Numbered from the stretch's first letter, positions 16,338 through 25,566 are shown. The stretch: 37,096 bases of DNA from JAILLW01 sp045629045 (GCA_045629045.1 JAZQQM010000060.1:1-37096); one strand, 5' to 3'. Notes: a model not told the origin generated them from the sequence alone. Program-made: numbers and translations.

Positions 16338-18692
16338 CTATTCATTTACAGACATTGTTCTGGTGCCGCCTCTGTATATTACTTTGTCAGCCTGGGCACC
16401 GAATGTTATGGGATTTGATGATACAATCCGCATCATTGTATTTGTGTGATTGGCAACTACGGTCGCATGCATGTTTCTTGTTCCTATACCGCATACTTCC
16501 GCACCTTCGGAACGAAGATCGATATTGGTCTCGGTAAATCTAAGATGGAGGTCGCCTTCGTTAGCGCCGATTAAATACAATTTTTCGCCGTTGGCGCGTA
16601 TAGAAATTTCCGAATCGGTAAACTCTATGTTTCCTGCAGTCTTTGATAAATTACCGATACATGCTATCTTTGAACCTGCCGCAATTATATTGACCTTTGA
16701 ATTCGTAAACCACGTACTCTGATTCTCATCGGCGCAGCCTATTCCTATGCCCGTAGCCGTCTTAATATCAACCTGAACGGTACAATCCTTTGAAACTATA
16801 GGCAAATTACCCTTAACGCATCCGATTCCTATTGATTTTCTGGAAGCCGGTTCAACTCTTACCACTCCGTCAGATAACTTAATATATGAATTTCTGCCTG
16901 CTATTCCGCCGCCGATTCCGATTCCCTCATCGGCTTCAACAAGAACATCAAGGGACCCTGTTCCGTTCCACTCAATCTTACCTACCGGAGCATCCCATAT
17001 ATTACCTATACCGTAGCATCTTAAACCCTGCGCTCTTATTCCAATATTTCCGGAACCTATTATCTTCAAGGATGCACTTTCGGGAACATATATTCCCAAT
17101 TTTCGCATTCTGTTTTCGCCTTCAATAATCAGGGTCAGTTCCACATCCTTACCCAGTTCCAGACAGGGCAGCTGCATAAAACCTTCCAAGCATACGTCCT
17201 TTAAGGTAAGTTCGCACCTGGTACCGTCTTCTATCTTTATGGACATTTCAGCGCTGTAATTAACATTCCCCGTAATCATAATCTTGGATTTTGATACTGA
17301 AATACCTGAATATCCTTCAAGAGCCAGCCGAACCAAAGGTATATCTTTTTCGTCTTTTGAAACGATATATACTCTTCTGCTGTAGGGTGACTGTTCCCTT
17401 TGATTTACTTCTTTAATCAGTTCTCTTAAATCATCCCGTACACAGTCTATGACATCAAAAGCCGGATAAGAAATATAGAATCCCTGTAACAAATCTATTC
17501 CCATCCGCATTAGTGTATTAAACTCCGCATTAGTCTCGATTCCCTCCGCAAGAGCTTGGAAATGATTTGCATGTGCAAACTCTATAATACTTTGAACGAA
17601 ATGCTGTTTACGATGGTCCGTATCAATATTTGCTATAAGCAGTCGGTCCAGTTTAACGCAATTAGGATAGAACTTAAGGAGATTTTGTGCATTCGAAAAA
17701 CCTGTTCCGTAATTGTCGATTGCAAGGGTAAAGCCATCATGTCGGCTTCGCATAATCAGCGTATCTATCTTGCTTTGGTCAAGTTCGGCCCGTTCCGTAA
17801 TCTCCACGGTCATATTGCAAAAATACTTGCCGTACTGTTCCTTGAACTTGGCATAATCACTGTCTGTAAGGAAATATCCCGGTATTGAATTTATGAATAT
17901 CTTACGGCCGACAAATTCCCGCTGGCAGGACTCGTAACGTGCCATGACATTAAACATTGTATCTTTTTCGATTTCGTAGAGTCGGTTGTCGTCACCGGCT
18001 ATTCTAAGTATTTCATAGGGAGAAATACTTCGTCCTACGCTTTCTGCTCTCATGAGAGCTTCATAACCGTATATTTCGCCTGTCTTTGCTTCGACAATAG
18101 GCTGAAAAGCATATGCAAAAGCGTTGTTTTTAATAATTTCCGATATCTGCGCATCGGGAATTTTAACTCCGCCCTTCCTCCCATAGGAAAGGTCGGGATT
18201 ATAGTTTTCCATTTCTACGCATGCCCATTCTTCACCCATGAAAGATTTTTTGGTCACTTCTCCGGTTTCATAAAAGCCTGCCGAAAGATATGAATTATAG
18301 GCCATGGGATTGCAGCTGAATACCCCCAGGGTAATTTTATCTGCTCCCAGGTAATCATGAGCATAAGAAACCATCATCTTAAGGGTAGCCTTACCAAGAC
18401 CCTGACCTCTTCGTTTAATATCCACAATAACGAAACAGAATCTTATTACGGAATCATCTTCTGTGGGATATTTAAGAAGCACATGACAAAAAATACCCTT
18501 TTCGTCATATGCTACCATCTGAATTTGACGAGGGTCATCGGCTATGGAAGAAGCCAAATCAAGAAGAGTCTGTGATGTGGCAGGATATTCGCCAAGCCTG
18601 CCTGCCGACCAGATATAAAATTCTCTTTCGGAAGCAACCCAGGATGCAACAGTTGTTGCATCTGAATTTTTAAACGGTCTTAACTTAATCAT
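16338..18692 (-). CDS. GNAT acetyltransferase - EAL c-di-GMP phosphodiesterase - beta-helix fusion protein
   Basis: The 784-residue soluble protein has three parts. Residues of about 1-165 form a GNAT fold with acetyl-CoA loop RRGQGLGKA (94-102) and AYNSYLSAGFYETG. Residues of about 183-430 form an EAL domain: YEALMR (Glu211), Asn268, Glu297 in EITE, Asp326, Lys347, Glu383/Glu386 in AEGIE, and LLQGF. The second Asp of the usual DDFGTG is Asn327 (DNYGTG), which may weaken metal binding. Residues of about 440-784 repeat short strands with GIGIGC/GIGC turns, suggesting a right-handed beta-helix. The first part could acetylate a protein or metabolite, the second hydrolyse c-di-GMP. The gene overlaps the RNHCP gene by 8 bases. 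Confidence 0.8.
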   Translation of the reverse strand: MIKLRPFKNSDATTVASWVASEREFYIWSAGRLGEYPATSQTLLDLASSIADDPRQIQMVAYDEKGIFCHVLLKYPTEDDSVIRFCFVIVDIKRRGQGLGKATLKMMVSYAHDYLGADKITLGVFSCNPMAYNSYLSAGFYETGEVTKKSFMGEEWACVEMENYNPDLSYGRKGGVKIPDAQISEIIKNNAFAYAFQPIVEAKTGEIYGYEALMRAESVGRSISPYEILRIAGDDNRLYEIEKDTMFNVMARYESCQREFVGRKIFINSIPGYFLTDSDYAKFKEQYGKYFCNMTVEITERAELDQSKIDTLIMRSRHDGFTLAIDNYGTGFSNAQNLLKFYPNCVKLDRLLIANIDTDHRKQHFVQSIIEFAHANHFQALAEGIETNAEFNTLMRMGIDLLQGFYISYPAFDVIDCVRDDLRELIKEVNQREQSPYSRRVYIVSKDEKDIPLVRLALEGYSGISVSKSKIMITGNVNYSAEMSIKIEDGTRCELTLKDVCLEGFMQLPCLELGKDVELTLIIEGENRMRKLGIYVPESASLKIIGSGNIGIRAQGLRCYGIGNIWDAPVGKIEWNGTGSLDVLVEADEGIGIGGGIAGRNSYIKLSDGVVRVEPASRKSIGIGCVKGNLPIVSKDCTVQVDIKTATGIGIGCADENQSTWFTNSKVNIIAAGSKIACIGNLSKTAGNIEFTDSEISIRANGEKLYLIGANEGDLHLRFTETNIDLRSEGAEVCGIGTRNMHATVVANHTNTMMRIVSSNPITFGAQADKVIYRGGTRTMSVNE

Positions 18693-19101
18693 TTTCGTAT
18701 CCCATCATTCTCATCATATCCTGCATTCTCTCAACAGGGAACGGAGGATTAGCCACCGGTTTCATCGCAATCGACATAAGTTTTACAGGATTATCGTCTG
18801 CCGCCACACGGTTAGAGCTTAACGCCCCGCATTTCTTACATCTGTGGATTATTGCCCATTCTCCGTTATTTCTCACCCATACGGCTATGGCTTCCATATT
18901 ACCGTGACATGTGCTTTCTCTGTCCCCGGGTTCATTATCAACATGTAATGAACTAAGACAATTGGGGCAATGATTACGATGTTCGGTTCCTGCCCCCTCC
19001 GGAAGTACTTCCTTACCGCAGGTGGTACAAGTAAATGTTTCCGTACAAGGGTGGTCCTTGTAGTATCCTTTTTTGCGAACCTTCATTTCGTCCTGTTTCA
19101 C
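18685..19101 (-). CDS. RNHCP domain zinc-ribbon protein
   Basis: This 138-residue protein is named for its EHRNHCPNCL motif. Cysteine pairs CTTC, CPNC and CKKC plus His residues can form two zinc sites. The family is widespread in Gram-positive bacteria and has no established function. The start is a GTG at 19101, supported by AAGGAG 6 bases upstream; the internal ATGs lack a ribosome site. It leads the minus-strand cluster with the GNAT-EAL fusion, DUF362 and HflK/HflC genes, and overlaps the fusion gene by 8 bases, so the two are translationally coupled. Confidence 0.88.
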   Translation of the reverse strand: MKQDEMKVRKKGYYKDHPCTETFTCTTCGKEVLPEGAGTEHRNHCPNCLSSLHVDNEPGDRESTCHGNMEAIAVWVRNNGEWAIIHRCKKCGALSSNRVAADDNPVKLMSIAMKPVANPPFPVERMQDMMRMMGYEND

Positions 19102-19261
19102 GCTAATCTCCTTATATTTAAATATTATGGATTATCCTATTAAGCCAAATTACTAATTCATTATACCAAAAATTAGTATTTTTGAGTGAAAAAAACTCCC
19201 ATTTTTTGCTTATATCTTGTATACTGATATTTGGATGCTATGTATCGAAAAGGAGTTATCT

Positions 19262-21634
19262 ATGAAGGGGAAAAGCGGTATTGATATCGGTATTTTTATA
19301 ATCAAGCTGGTGTCGGCGTGTGCTTTTCTCGGCTCCTTATTTTATGCGATTTATTACATATATACAGATGCGGTGCCTCTGTATGAACCTGACTCCGTAT
19401 ATGTACTTAATGAATGGGTTTATTACGACCAGCTTGATGTACCTCAGCAGCTGTACACACCCTGTGTCCTTGATGTTACGGGACGTGATACCTTTGTCTT
19501 CGAAACCACGCTTCCCTCAGCCATAGAGGAAGGCTCTGTATTAGCATTTCTAAACCTAAGCGATATTGATATTTCAATAGATGGGCAGCCTTTTTATTCA
19601 TGGCGCCAGGAAACCGTTCCCATCTGGGGCGGTTCTGCCAAGAATTCTTATTTCTTTATCGATTTACCCCCATCATATTCCGGTTCAAAAATAAAAATAA
19701 CAAGATACGGAACACTTAACAAAAAATTCGTAGACGTATTCGTAGGACCAAAGGATGCCGTAGCCAGAACCCTTATTGTCAAAAATGATTTGTTCGGCTT
19801 TGCTTTGTCATTGTTCCTGTTGATTTTGTCGGCTTTCGTAATAATAGGTTCTTTCTTCCTGCGAAAGCTGTACCACAAAAAAGTTTACTTAACCACAATT
19901 GCCGTAGGTATTTTTGTTGCCTCAAGCTGGCTTTTTGTTGACTCCTTTATATTTGAGTTCTTATTTAACACCAAATATATAGACGGATTAATGTCATATG
20001 TAATCACAACATCAATTCTGTTTGCATTTATGTATTACATGGATGATGTACAGGAGCATCGTTTCCATGTGGCATATTTTGTACTTGGTTTATTTGAATT
20101 ATTTAATCAGATTTTCTTTATAACGCTCCATCTTACCGGTATACAAAACCTTGCTCTTTCATTAGTCGCTCTTGATATCTTAGTTCTTCTCGGGGTAGTG
20201 GCACTACTTATAATTACCGTAATCGACCTTATAAAATGCAAAGCCGGTAATTACAGAATTTGTATGCACGGATTTGTCCTTTTTATGATAAGTGCCGTAC
20301 TTGAAATAGTTCTCGTTAATGTGACTCCGGAGCGTGTTCAGGGCGGTGCCATTCTCTTTGGCCTTTATCTGCTTCTTGGATTTGCAATAGCTCAGGAATT
20401 CGTCGACATTCGCAAAATGCAGCATGAAAAAGATTTAGCAAGTGCAAATGCCGGTGCAAGAACTCAGTTCCTTGCCAACATATCCCACGAAATAAGGACT
20501 CCCATCAATTCCATTCTCGGAATGAACAAAATGATTCTTAAAGAAACCGATGATTCCAAAATCGAATCCTATGCCAATATTGTCAACGAATCCGGAGAAT
20601 TACTGCTTTCACTTATTAATAATATTCTTGATTTTTCAAAAATAGATTCCGGCAAACACGAAATCGTAAATACCGTATATAATCCCCGTAAGATTATCAG
20701 CAATATCTGCCGGGCCATGAGTGGCGCTGCCACAGGCAAAAATATCAACTTTATTTATACAATATCGGAGAATATGCCCGAAATGCTTTACGGGGATTCC
20801 AAGAGTCTTTCACAGATACTTATTAATCTGCTTTCGAATGCCGTTAAGTACACTAATATAGGCGGAGTATGTCTCACAGCCGAATGTGAAATTACGGACA
20901 AATGTATACTTACCATTAAAGTAACGGATACCGGCATCGGAATTAAACGTGAAGATCTCAACATGATTTTTGATCCCTTTTCCAGAACAGACCTTGAGAA
21001 AAATCAAAGTATCCAGGGTACAGGGCTTGGTCTTGCCATAACAAAACAGCTCATTGAAGAAATGGGCGGTTCTATTAATATTGACAGTGAATACGGTATA
21101 GGCAGTACGTTTATTGTAACTCTTCCTCAGGACATTCCTACTAAAGAGCAAATACAGACTGCCCAAAATGCCCCCACTGTTTTGTCCTCCGATGAAGATA
21201 AGCTCGATGCAATAAATCCGTCGTACCAAGCACCTGATGCCAAGGTTTTGGTGGTTGATGACAACAACACTAATCTTATTGTTGTAAAAGCATTTCTTAA
21301 AGATACGAAGTTACAGCTTGATTTGTCGACTTCCGGAAAGGAAGCCTTCCAAAAATGCTGCAGTCAAAAATATGACCTTATACTTATGGATCATATGATG
21401 CCGGAATGTGATGGTATTGAAGCAATGCATCTTATTAAAGAAAAAAGCGAAAGTCTAAACAGTTCTACGCCAATCATAATTCTTACCGCAAATGCATCAA
21501 AGGATTCGGAAATCGGTTATATACAGGAAGGTTTTGATAACTATTTGTCAAAGCCCGTTGATTCTGACAAATTAATTAAAATGGTTCGTATGTATCTGGC
21601 GGATAATCTGGTTATGAATAATGAGGAAAACTAA
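19262..21634 (+). CDS. Hybrid sensor histidine kinase with external sensor domain (first of tandem pair)
   Basis: The protein has about 790 residues. The ATG at 19262 follows AAGGAG; the codon at 19217 has no ribosome site. A first membrane segment (about 8-35) is followed by an external beta-rich domain of about 140 residues (WVYYDQL, GRDTFVFETTLP, NSYFFIDLP) and then about seven membrane segments, an arrangement like 7TMR-DISM receptors. The cytosolic part has HisKA (ANISHEIRTPIN), HATPase (NLLSNAVKY, DTGIGI, GTGLGLAI) and a receiver (VLVVDDNN, LMDHMMPECDGIE, SKPV). There is no Hpt or output domain. It ends in TAATG shared with its paralogue, so both are made from one message. Confidence 0.92.
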   Translation: MKGKSGIDIGIFIIKLVSACAFLGSLFYAIYYIYTDAVPLYEPDSVYVLNEWVYYDQLDVPQQLYTPCVLDVTGRDTFVFETTLPSAIEEGSVLAFLNLSDIDISIDGQPFYSWRQETVPIWGGSAKNSYFFIDLPPSYSGSKIKITRYGTLNKKFVDVFVGPKDAVARTLIVKNDLFGFALSLFLLILSAFVIIGSFFLRKLYHKKVYLTTIAVGIFVASSWLFVDSFIFEFLFNTKYIDGLMSYVITTSILFAFMYYMDDVQEHRFHVAYFVLGLFELFNQIFFITLHLTGIQNLALSLVALDILVLLGVVALLIITVIDLIKCKAGNYRICMHGFVLFMISAVLEIVLVNVTPERVQGGAILFGLYLLLGFAIAQEFVDIRKMQHEKDLASANAGARTQFLANISHEIRTPINSILGMNKMILKETDDSKIESYANIVNESGELLLSLINNILDFSKIDSGKHEIVNTVYNPRKIISNICRAMSGAATGKNINFIYTISENMPEMLYGDSKSLSQILINLLSNAVKYTNIGGVCLTAECEITDKCILTIKVTDTGIGIKREDLNMIFDPFSRTDLEKNQSIQGTGLGLAITKQLIEEMGGSINIDSEYGIGSTFIVTLPQDIPTKEQIQTAQNAPTVLSSDEDKLDAINPSYQAPDAKVLVVDDNNTNLIVVKAFLKDTKLQLDLSTSGKEAFQKCCSQKYDLILMDHMMPECDGIEAMHLIKEKSESLNSSTPIIILTANASKDSEIGYIQEGFDNYLSKPVDSDKLIKMVRMYLADNLVMNNEEN

Positions 21635-23994
21635 TGAAGAAAAGAAGTTGGATTGATATCGGCATTTTGATTATCAAATTAATATCCGGTACCGTATTCT
21701 TAAGTTTCATAATATTTTCAATCTACTATATTGCTTCTGACAAAGCCGTATTACTGCCTGCAGGCAATGTTTCGGTTCTTAAGGACTGGACTTACTATGA
21801 CCAGCTTGAGGGAGCAACCAACATTCTTACTCCCCATGTTGCGGACACCAAAGGACGTGATGTCTTTAGTTATGAAACCGTGCTGCCCAAAGACATTCCT
21901 GCAGATTCCGTACTTTCATTCCTTAATTTAAGCAGTATCGAAGTTAAAATCGACAATACCGTAATATATACATGGGACAATAATTCCGTTCCCATTTGGG
22001 GACGTGGGCCCAAAAATTCATACTTTTTTATTGATCTTCCCTCTGAGTATGCCGGAAAGCATGTAACCATCACACGTTTTGGAGCTCAGAATACCAAGTT
22101 TCACGATGTATATGTAGGAAACAAATATGACGTCATACGCAAGCTCGAAAAAAAGAACGGACTTATCAACTTCATACTGTCCATATTCCTGCTTATTTTT
22201 TCGTTAATGATTTTCATAGCCTCATATATTTTGAGCATAGTACTAAAAAGCAAAATTCACCTTACACAGATTTCTGCAGCGGTATTTATTATGTCCTGCT
22301 GGCTGTTCTTTGATTCCTTCGTGTTCCAGTTTGTTTTCAGAACACGTTTTATCGACGGCTTTATGGCATATATTTGTACCCTGTGCATGGTATTCCCTTT
22401 CATATACTATCTTGACGAGTTACAAAATAAGCATTACCACAAAATATACTTTGGAATCCAGGTTCTTGAATCTGCCAATCAGATTGTGTTTATTCTTTTA
22501 CACATTCTTGGCATTATGCCCTTTACCTATTCATTACCCTACATTGATATTATAATTGTCATCGGTATTGTAATTGCCTTTGTAACGACACTTATTGATG
22601 TATTTAAGTTCAAAAACAGAAATTATAAAATTTTCGCAATCGGTTTCCTTACCTTTTTGGCCTTTTCGGTAGTGGAAATGATTGCCATTAATTTCGTAGT
22701 CGACCGTGTTCAGGGACTGTATATTCTTATAGGCCTGTTTATACTTTTGGTATTTGCAATAGCCCAACAGATAAACGACATATACAAAATCCAGCACGAA
22801 AAAGATCTGGCTACTACGAATATGACCGAAAGGACACGCTTCCTGGCGGCCATGTCTCATGAAATAAGAACACCTATTAATTCAATCCTGGGAATGAATG
22901 AAGTTATCATTAAAGAAACCAAAGACCCCAAGATTGCTTCTTATGCCAATATCGTTAATGACTCCGGCCAGCTTCTGCTGTCTCTTATTAATGATATTCT
23001 TGATTTTTCAAAAATAGACTCCGGAAAGCACGAAATCGTATGTGCGCCCTATAATCCGCAAAAATTATTAACAAGCATATGCTTGATTATGAAGGAACGT
23101 GCCGAAAACAAAAATCTTTCCTTTAAATATGATATAAGCAGCAATGTCCCCGAGCTTTTATACGGAGATTCCAAGAGTATTTCGGAAGTTCTTCTTAATA
23201 TACTGTCAAATGCAATCAAGTACACACCGGAAGGTAATATATCTTTTATCATAGATTGTTACCACAATGATGCATCAAGCTATATATTCCATTTCACTGT
23301 TTCAGATACGGGAATGGGTATTAAAAGCGATGATTATGATAAGATATTTGATCCTTTTGCGCGAACAGATTTAGACAAAAATCAGAGCATTCAGGGTACC
23401 GGACTCGGTCTTGCCATAACCAAGCAGCTCATTGAAGAAATGGGCGGCATGCTCTCTTTGCACAGCAAATACGGGCTCGGAACAACATTCATGGTTACAC
23501 TTCCTCAGAGCGTTCCTTCTGATGAGAATACGGATTCATTCGAAGAATCAAAGGAAAATACGATTTTCAATGATGACCTTGACAATATCGACCCTGACTA
23601 TACCGCCCCCGATGCCAGAATACTTGTCGTTGATGACAATAACACCAACCTTATCGTCGTTAAGACATTCCTTAAAAATTCAAAGATGGCGATTGATGTT
23701 GCCGACGGCGGACGCAGTTCCTTTGAGATGTGCTGCCAAAATAAGTATGACCTTATATTAATGGATCATATGATGCCCGAATGCGACGGTATCGAAGCCA
23801 TGCACCTAATCAAAGAAAGTGCCGAAAGCCTGAATGCCGATACGCCTATCGTCATTCTTACCGCCAACGCAATTAAGGGCAGCGATAAGCTCTACCTAGA
23901 AGAAGGCTTCGATAATTACTTATCAAAGCCCGTCAATTCATCGTTACTTATCAAGATGGTCCGCAAATACCTTCCCCCCGAAAAAATAATGTGA
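21634..23994 (+). CDS. Hybrid sensor histidine kinase with external sensor domain (second of tandem pair)
   Basis: The 786-residue paralogue of the kinase just upstream has the same order of domains: membrane segment, external beta domain (WTYYDQL, GRDVFSYETVLP, NSYFFIDLP), about seven membrane segments, HisKA (AAMSHEIRTPIN), HATPase (NILSNAIKY, DTGMGI, GTGLGLAI) and receiver (ILVVDDNN, LMDHMMPECDGIE, SKPV). The catalytic and receiver parts are nearly the same; the membrane and external parts differ more, as expected after duplication with new ligand specificity. The final codons and stop (ATA ATG TGA) lie inside a repeat hairpin starting at 23988, so its last residues may be repeat-derived. 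Confidence 0.92.
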   Translation: MKKRSWIDIGILIIKLISGTVFLSFIIFSIYYIASDKAVLLPAGNVSVLKDWTYYDQLEGATNILTPHVADTKGRDVFSYETVLPKDIPADSVLSFLNLSSIEVKIDNTVIYTWDNNSVPIWGRGPKNSYFFIDLPSEYAGKHVTITRFGAQNTKFHDVYVGNKYDVIRKLEKKNGLINFILSIFLLIFSLMIFIASYILSIVLKSKIHLTQISAAVFIMSCWLFFDSFVFQFVFRTRFIDGFMAYICTLCMVFPFIYYLDELQNKHYHKIYFGIQVLESANQIVFILLHILGIMPFTYSLPYIDIIIVIGIVIAFVTTLIDVFKFKNRNYKIFAIGFLTFLAFSVVEMIAINFVVDRVQGLYILIGLFILLVFAIAQQINDIYKIQHEKDLATTNMTERTRFLAAMSHEIRTPINSILGMNEVIIKETKDPKIASYANIVNDSGQLLLSLINDILDFSKIDSGKHEIVCAPYNPQKLLTSICLIMKERAENKNLSFKYDISSNVPELLYGDSKSISEVLLNILSNAIKYTPEGNISFIIDCYHNDASSYIFHFTVSDTGMGIKSDDYDKIFDPFARTDLDKNQSIQGTGLGLAITKQLIEEMGGMLSLHSKYGLGTTFMVTLPQSVPSDENTDSFEESKENTIFNDDLDNIDPDYTAPDARILVVDDNNTNLIVVKTFLKNSKMAIDVADGGRSSFEMCCQNKYDLILMDHMMPECDGIEAMHLIKESAESLNADTPIVILTANAIKGSDKLYLEEGFDNYLSKPVNSSLLIKMVRKYLPPEKIM

Positions 23995-24024
23995 CAGTGG
24001 GGACGGTTCTTTCTGTCACATTTT
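23988..24024 (+). repeat. REP-like hairpin, copy 1
   Basis: AATGTGACAG and CTGTCACATT form a 10-pair stem around a loop containing TGGGGACGGTTCTTT. The start of the hairpin provides the ATG-TGA end of the hybrid kinase gene. Its right half is also the left end of the palindromic element at 24005-24296. Related copies lie at 25547-25585, 28352-28387 and 29865-29923. Confidence 0.85.
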
Positions 24025-24296
24025 AGTTTGAATAATAAATATAGTGGGGATATGGTATTTCCTTTATTTTTGAGTACGTTCTCTAGTATTTCTAAGTGTT
24101 GCCATAACTTATTAAGTTAGCGGCACGGCACCGAACTATTCGCCATCCATGGCTCAGTTAGTTCTTTCGCCTGCATCCTGCAGGCTCATGCCTGATACAC
24201 GCAACACTAAGAACTACACGAGAACTCCTAAAAAAAATAAAGTAAATACCATATCCCCACTGTTTAGATAATTCAAAAAATATAACAAAAAGAACC
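24005..24296. repeat. Palindromic element A (about 292 bp) with conserved 97-bp core
   Basis: The outer ends are GGTTCTTTCTGTCACATTTT on the left and a degenerate inverse ending AAAAAGAACC on the right. Inside lie long arms: AGTGGGGATATGGTATTT (from 24043) and its inverse ending at 24261, with one mismatch. Inner arms TTCTAAGTGTTGC and GCAACACTAAGAA follow. The core at 24118-24214 holds smaller hairpins such as GCCTGCA/TGCAGGC and GCCA/TGGC. The core recurs inverted at 25357-25453 with only two differences, while the long arms differ. No ORF of coding character was seen. It looks like a MITE or a structured RNA locus. Confidence 0.8.
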
Positions 24297-24313
24297 TATC
24301 GAAGATAGGTTCT
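24287..24313 (-). terminator. Hairpin terminator at the edge of element A
   Basis: AGAACCTATC-GAA-GATAGGTTCT is a perfect 10-pair hairpin. On the minus strand it is followed by a short T run (TTTTT), so it can stop transcripts coming from the secreted protein gene. Its 5' arm shares the AGAACC end of the palindromic element. Confidence 0.7.
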
Positions 24314-24391
24314 TACAGTTTCAATTTATATGTGTGGGATTTGAGATCCGCATTTCGGTAATTTATATGGCAAAGCCGCTTAACGGCTTAA

Positions 24392-24417
24392 AAAAACCGC
24401 ACTTTCGTGCGGTTTTT
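24392..24417 (-). terminator. Rho-independent terminator of the secreted Ig-like protein gene
   Basis: AAAAACCGCAC-TTTC-GTGCGGTTTTT is a perfect 11-pair hairpin directly behind the stop at 24420, with a T tract on the minus strand. A second small hairpin, AAGCCG/CGGCTT, follows at 24373-24389. Together with the hairpin at 24287-24313 they insulate this gene. Confidence 0.93.
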
Positions 24418-24419
24418 CA

Positions 24420-25127
24420 TTAGAACATATAGTCATAGACGTGTTCTAATGTTGCGGTGCCTAAAAATTCTTCGTGATAGCTGCCACCACTACTCTTCGA
24501 TTTCCAATATGATGCAAGCCATCCCTTATCTGTTAATACTACAAATATGCAAGAATCATCATTGTCTTTTGACATATACCAAATATCGTAGCCTGTTTTG
24601 CTGTCACATTTTTCTACATAACCATGCGCGTATGCATAGTCATATATATCATTGTATGCTTTTTTATTCACGGGTTCATACGCAGAAGCAGGCCATTTTT
24701 TAGTTTGCTGAGCTTCGGGCTGCTGAGCCCGAGTTGGCTGCTGCTGAACTGCTGCGGGGTTTGCCTTAACGGTAATCTTAGTTGAAAGACCATTATAAGC
24801 AACCGTTATTTCAGTAGACTCGGAACTTAGAACTAACGGGTTGGCTGTCCAACCTGCAGGATTTTTTACCTTGCTACCATCAGACATATTAACAGTAACG
24901 GTAAAATCCTTTGCAGATAATGTATCGCCAACATTGTGTTTCTTATTTTTAACCGTAACATTTATCGAAACAGGAAGAACTGTCCCCTGCTGCTGGGCTA
25001 AGGCTTTATAATACTCTTCCTGTGCCTTTTCATCTGCTTTTGTATCTGCAAATGCTGCCGTAGATACACTAAAAGCCATTATACAGGCCAACATTGTGGT
25101 TAATAACTTTGTTATTCCTCTTTTCAT
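24420..25127 (-). CDS. Secreted protein with bacterial Ig-like domain and Gln-rich linker
   Basis: The 235-residue exported protein has a signal peptide (about 1-27, cut after AFA), a short charged helix, and an Ig-like beta domain (about 50-125) with the HNVGDTLSAKDFTVTVNMSDG and EITVAYNG pattern of surface Big domains. A Gln/Pro/Ala linker (about 127-145) follows, then a C-terminal domain of about 90 residues (WPASAYEPVNKKAYNDIYDYA, IWYMSKDN) that I do not recognise. There is no LPXTG or lipobox, so it is either released or held by the last domain. It sits alone between two inverted palindromic elements, with terminators behind it and GGGGG before the ATG. Confidence 0.8.
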   Translation of the reverse strand: MKRGITKLLTTMLACIMAFSVSTAAFADTKADEKAQEEYYKALAQQQGTVLPVSINVTVKNKKHNVGDTLSAKDFTVTVNMSDGSKVKNPAGWTANPLVLSSESTEITVAYNGLSTKITVKANPAAVQQQPTRAQQPEAQQTKKWPASAYEPVNKKAYNDIYDYAYAHGYVEKCDSKTGYDIWYMSKDNDDSCIFVVLTDKGWLASYWKSKSSGGSYHEEFLGTATLEHVYDYMF

Positions 25128-25271
25128 TTTATTCCCCCATATAATTATCCAACCAACATTAAACTTCTAGCCTTCTTATCATAAATCCGTAATAAATCGG
25201 CTTACTTTATTATATTGTAATTCACATACAAATAAAAGAAGTAAATGCCGGGAAACACCATCTTTCTCTGA

Positions 25272-25566
25272 GGTTCTTTCTGTCACATTTTGTTATGTTT
25301 ATACTGCAAAAACGGATACAGTATTATCAATTTCTTTAGGTAGCGCTCTTAAAGCTGTTCTTAGTGTTGCGTGTATCAGGCATGAGCCTGCAGGAGGCAG
25401 GCGAAAGAACTAATTGAGCCATGGATGGCGAATAGTTCGGTGCCGTGCCGCTAAAAGGCATATTCGACTGCAACACTTAGAACTGCAAGAGTGCGGACGA
25501 GAAATAGATAATACTGTATCCGTTTTGCAGCAATTAACAAATTCTGAAAATGTGACAAAAAGAACC
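25272..25566. repeat. Palindromic element B (about 295 bp), inverted relative of element A
   Basis: The left end GGTTCTTTCTGTCACATTTT is matched by an inverse right end AAAATGTGACAAAAAGAACC. Long arms CTGCAAAAACGGATACAGTA (from 25304) and their inverse (to 25530) pair almost perfectly. Inner arms are GTTCTTAGTGTTGC and GCAACACTTAGAAC. The core 25357-25453 is the reverse complement of 24118-24214 in 95 of 97 bases. Against element A the arms keep pieces such as GGATA-GTATT but differ at paired positions on both sides. Confidence 0.8.

Noticed and set aside
24043..24261. Palindromic element A as a retron ncRNA or group II intron
   Set aside because: No reverse transcriptase gene is near and no intron domain V motif or branch structure was recognised.
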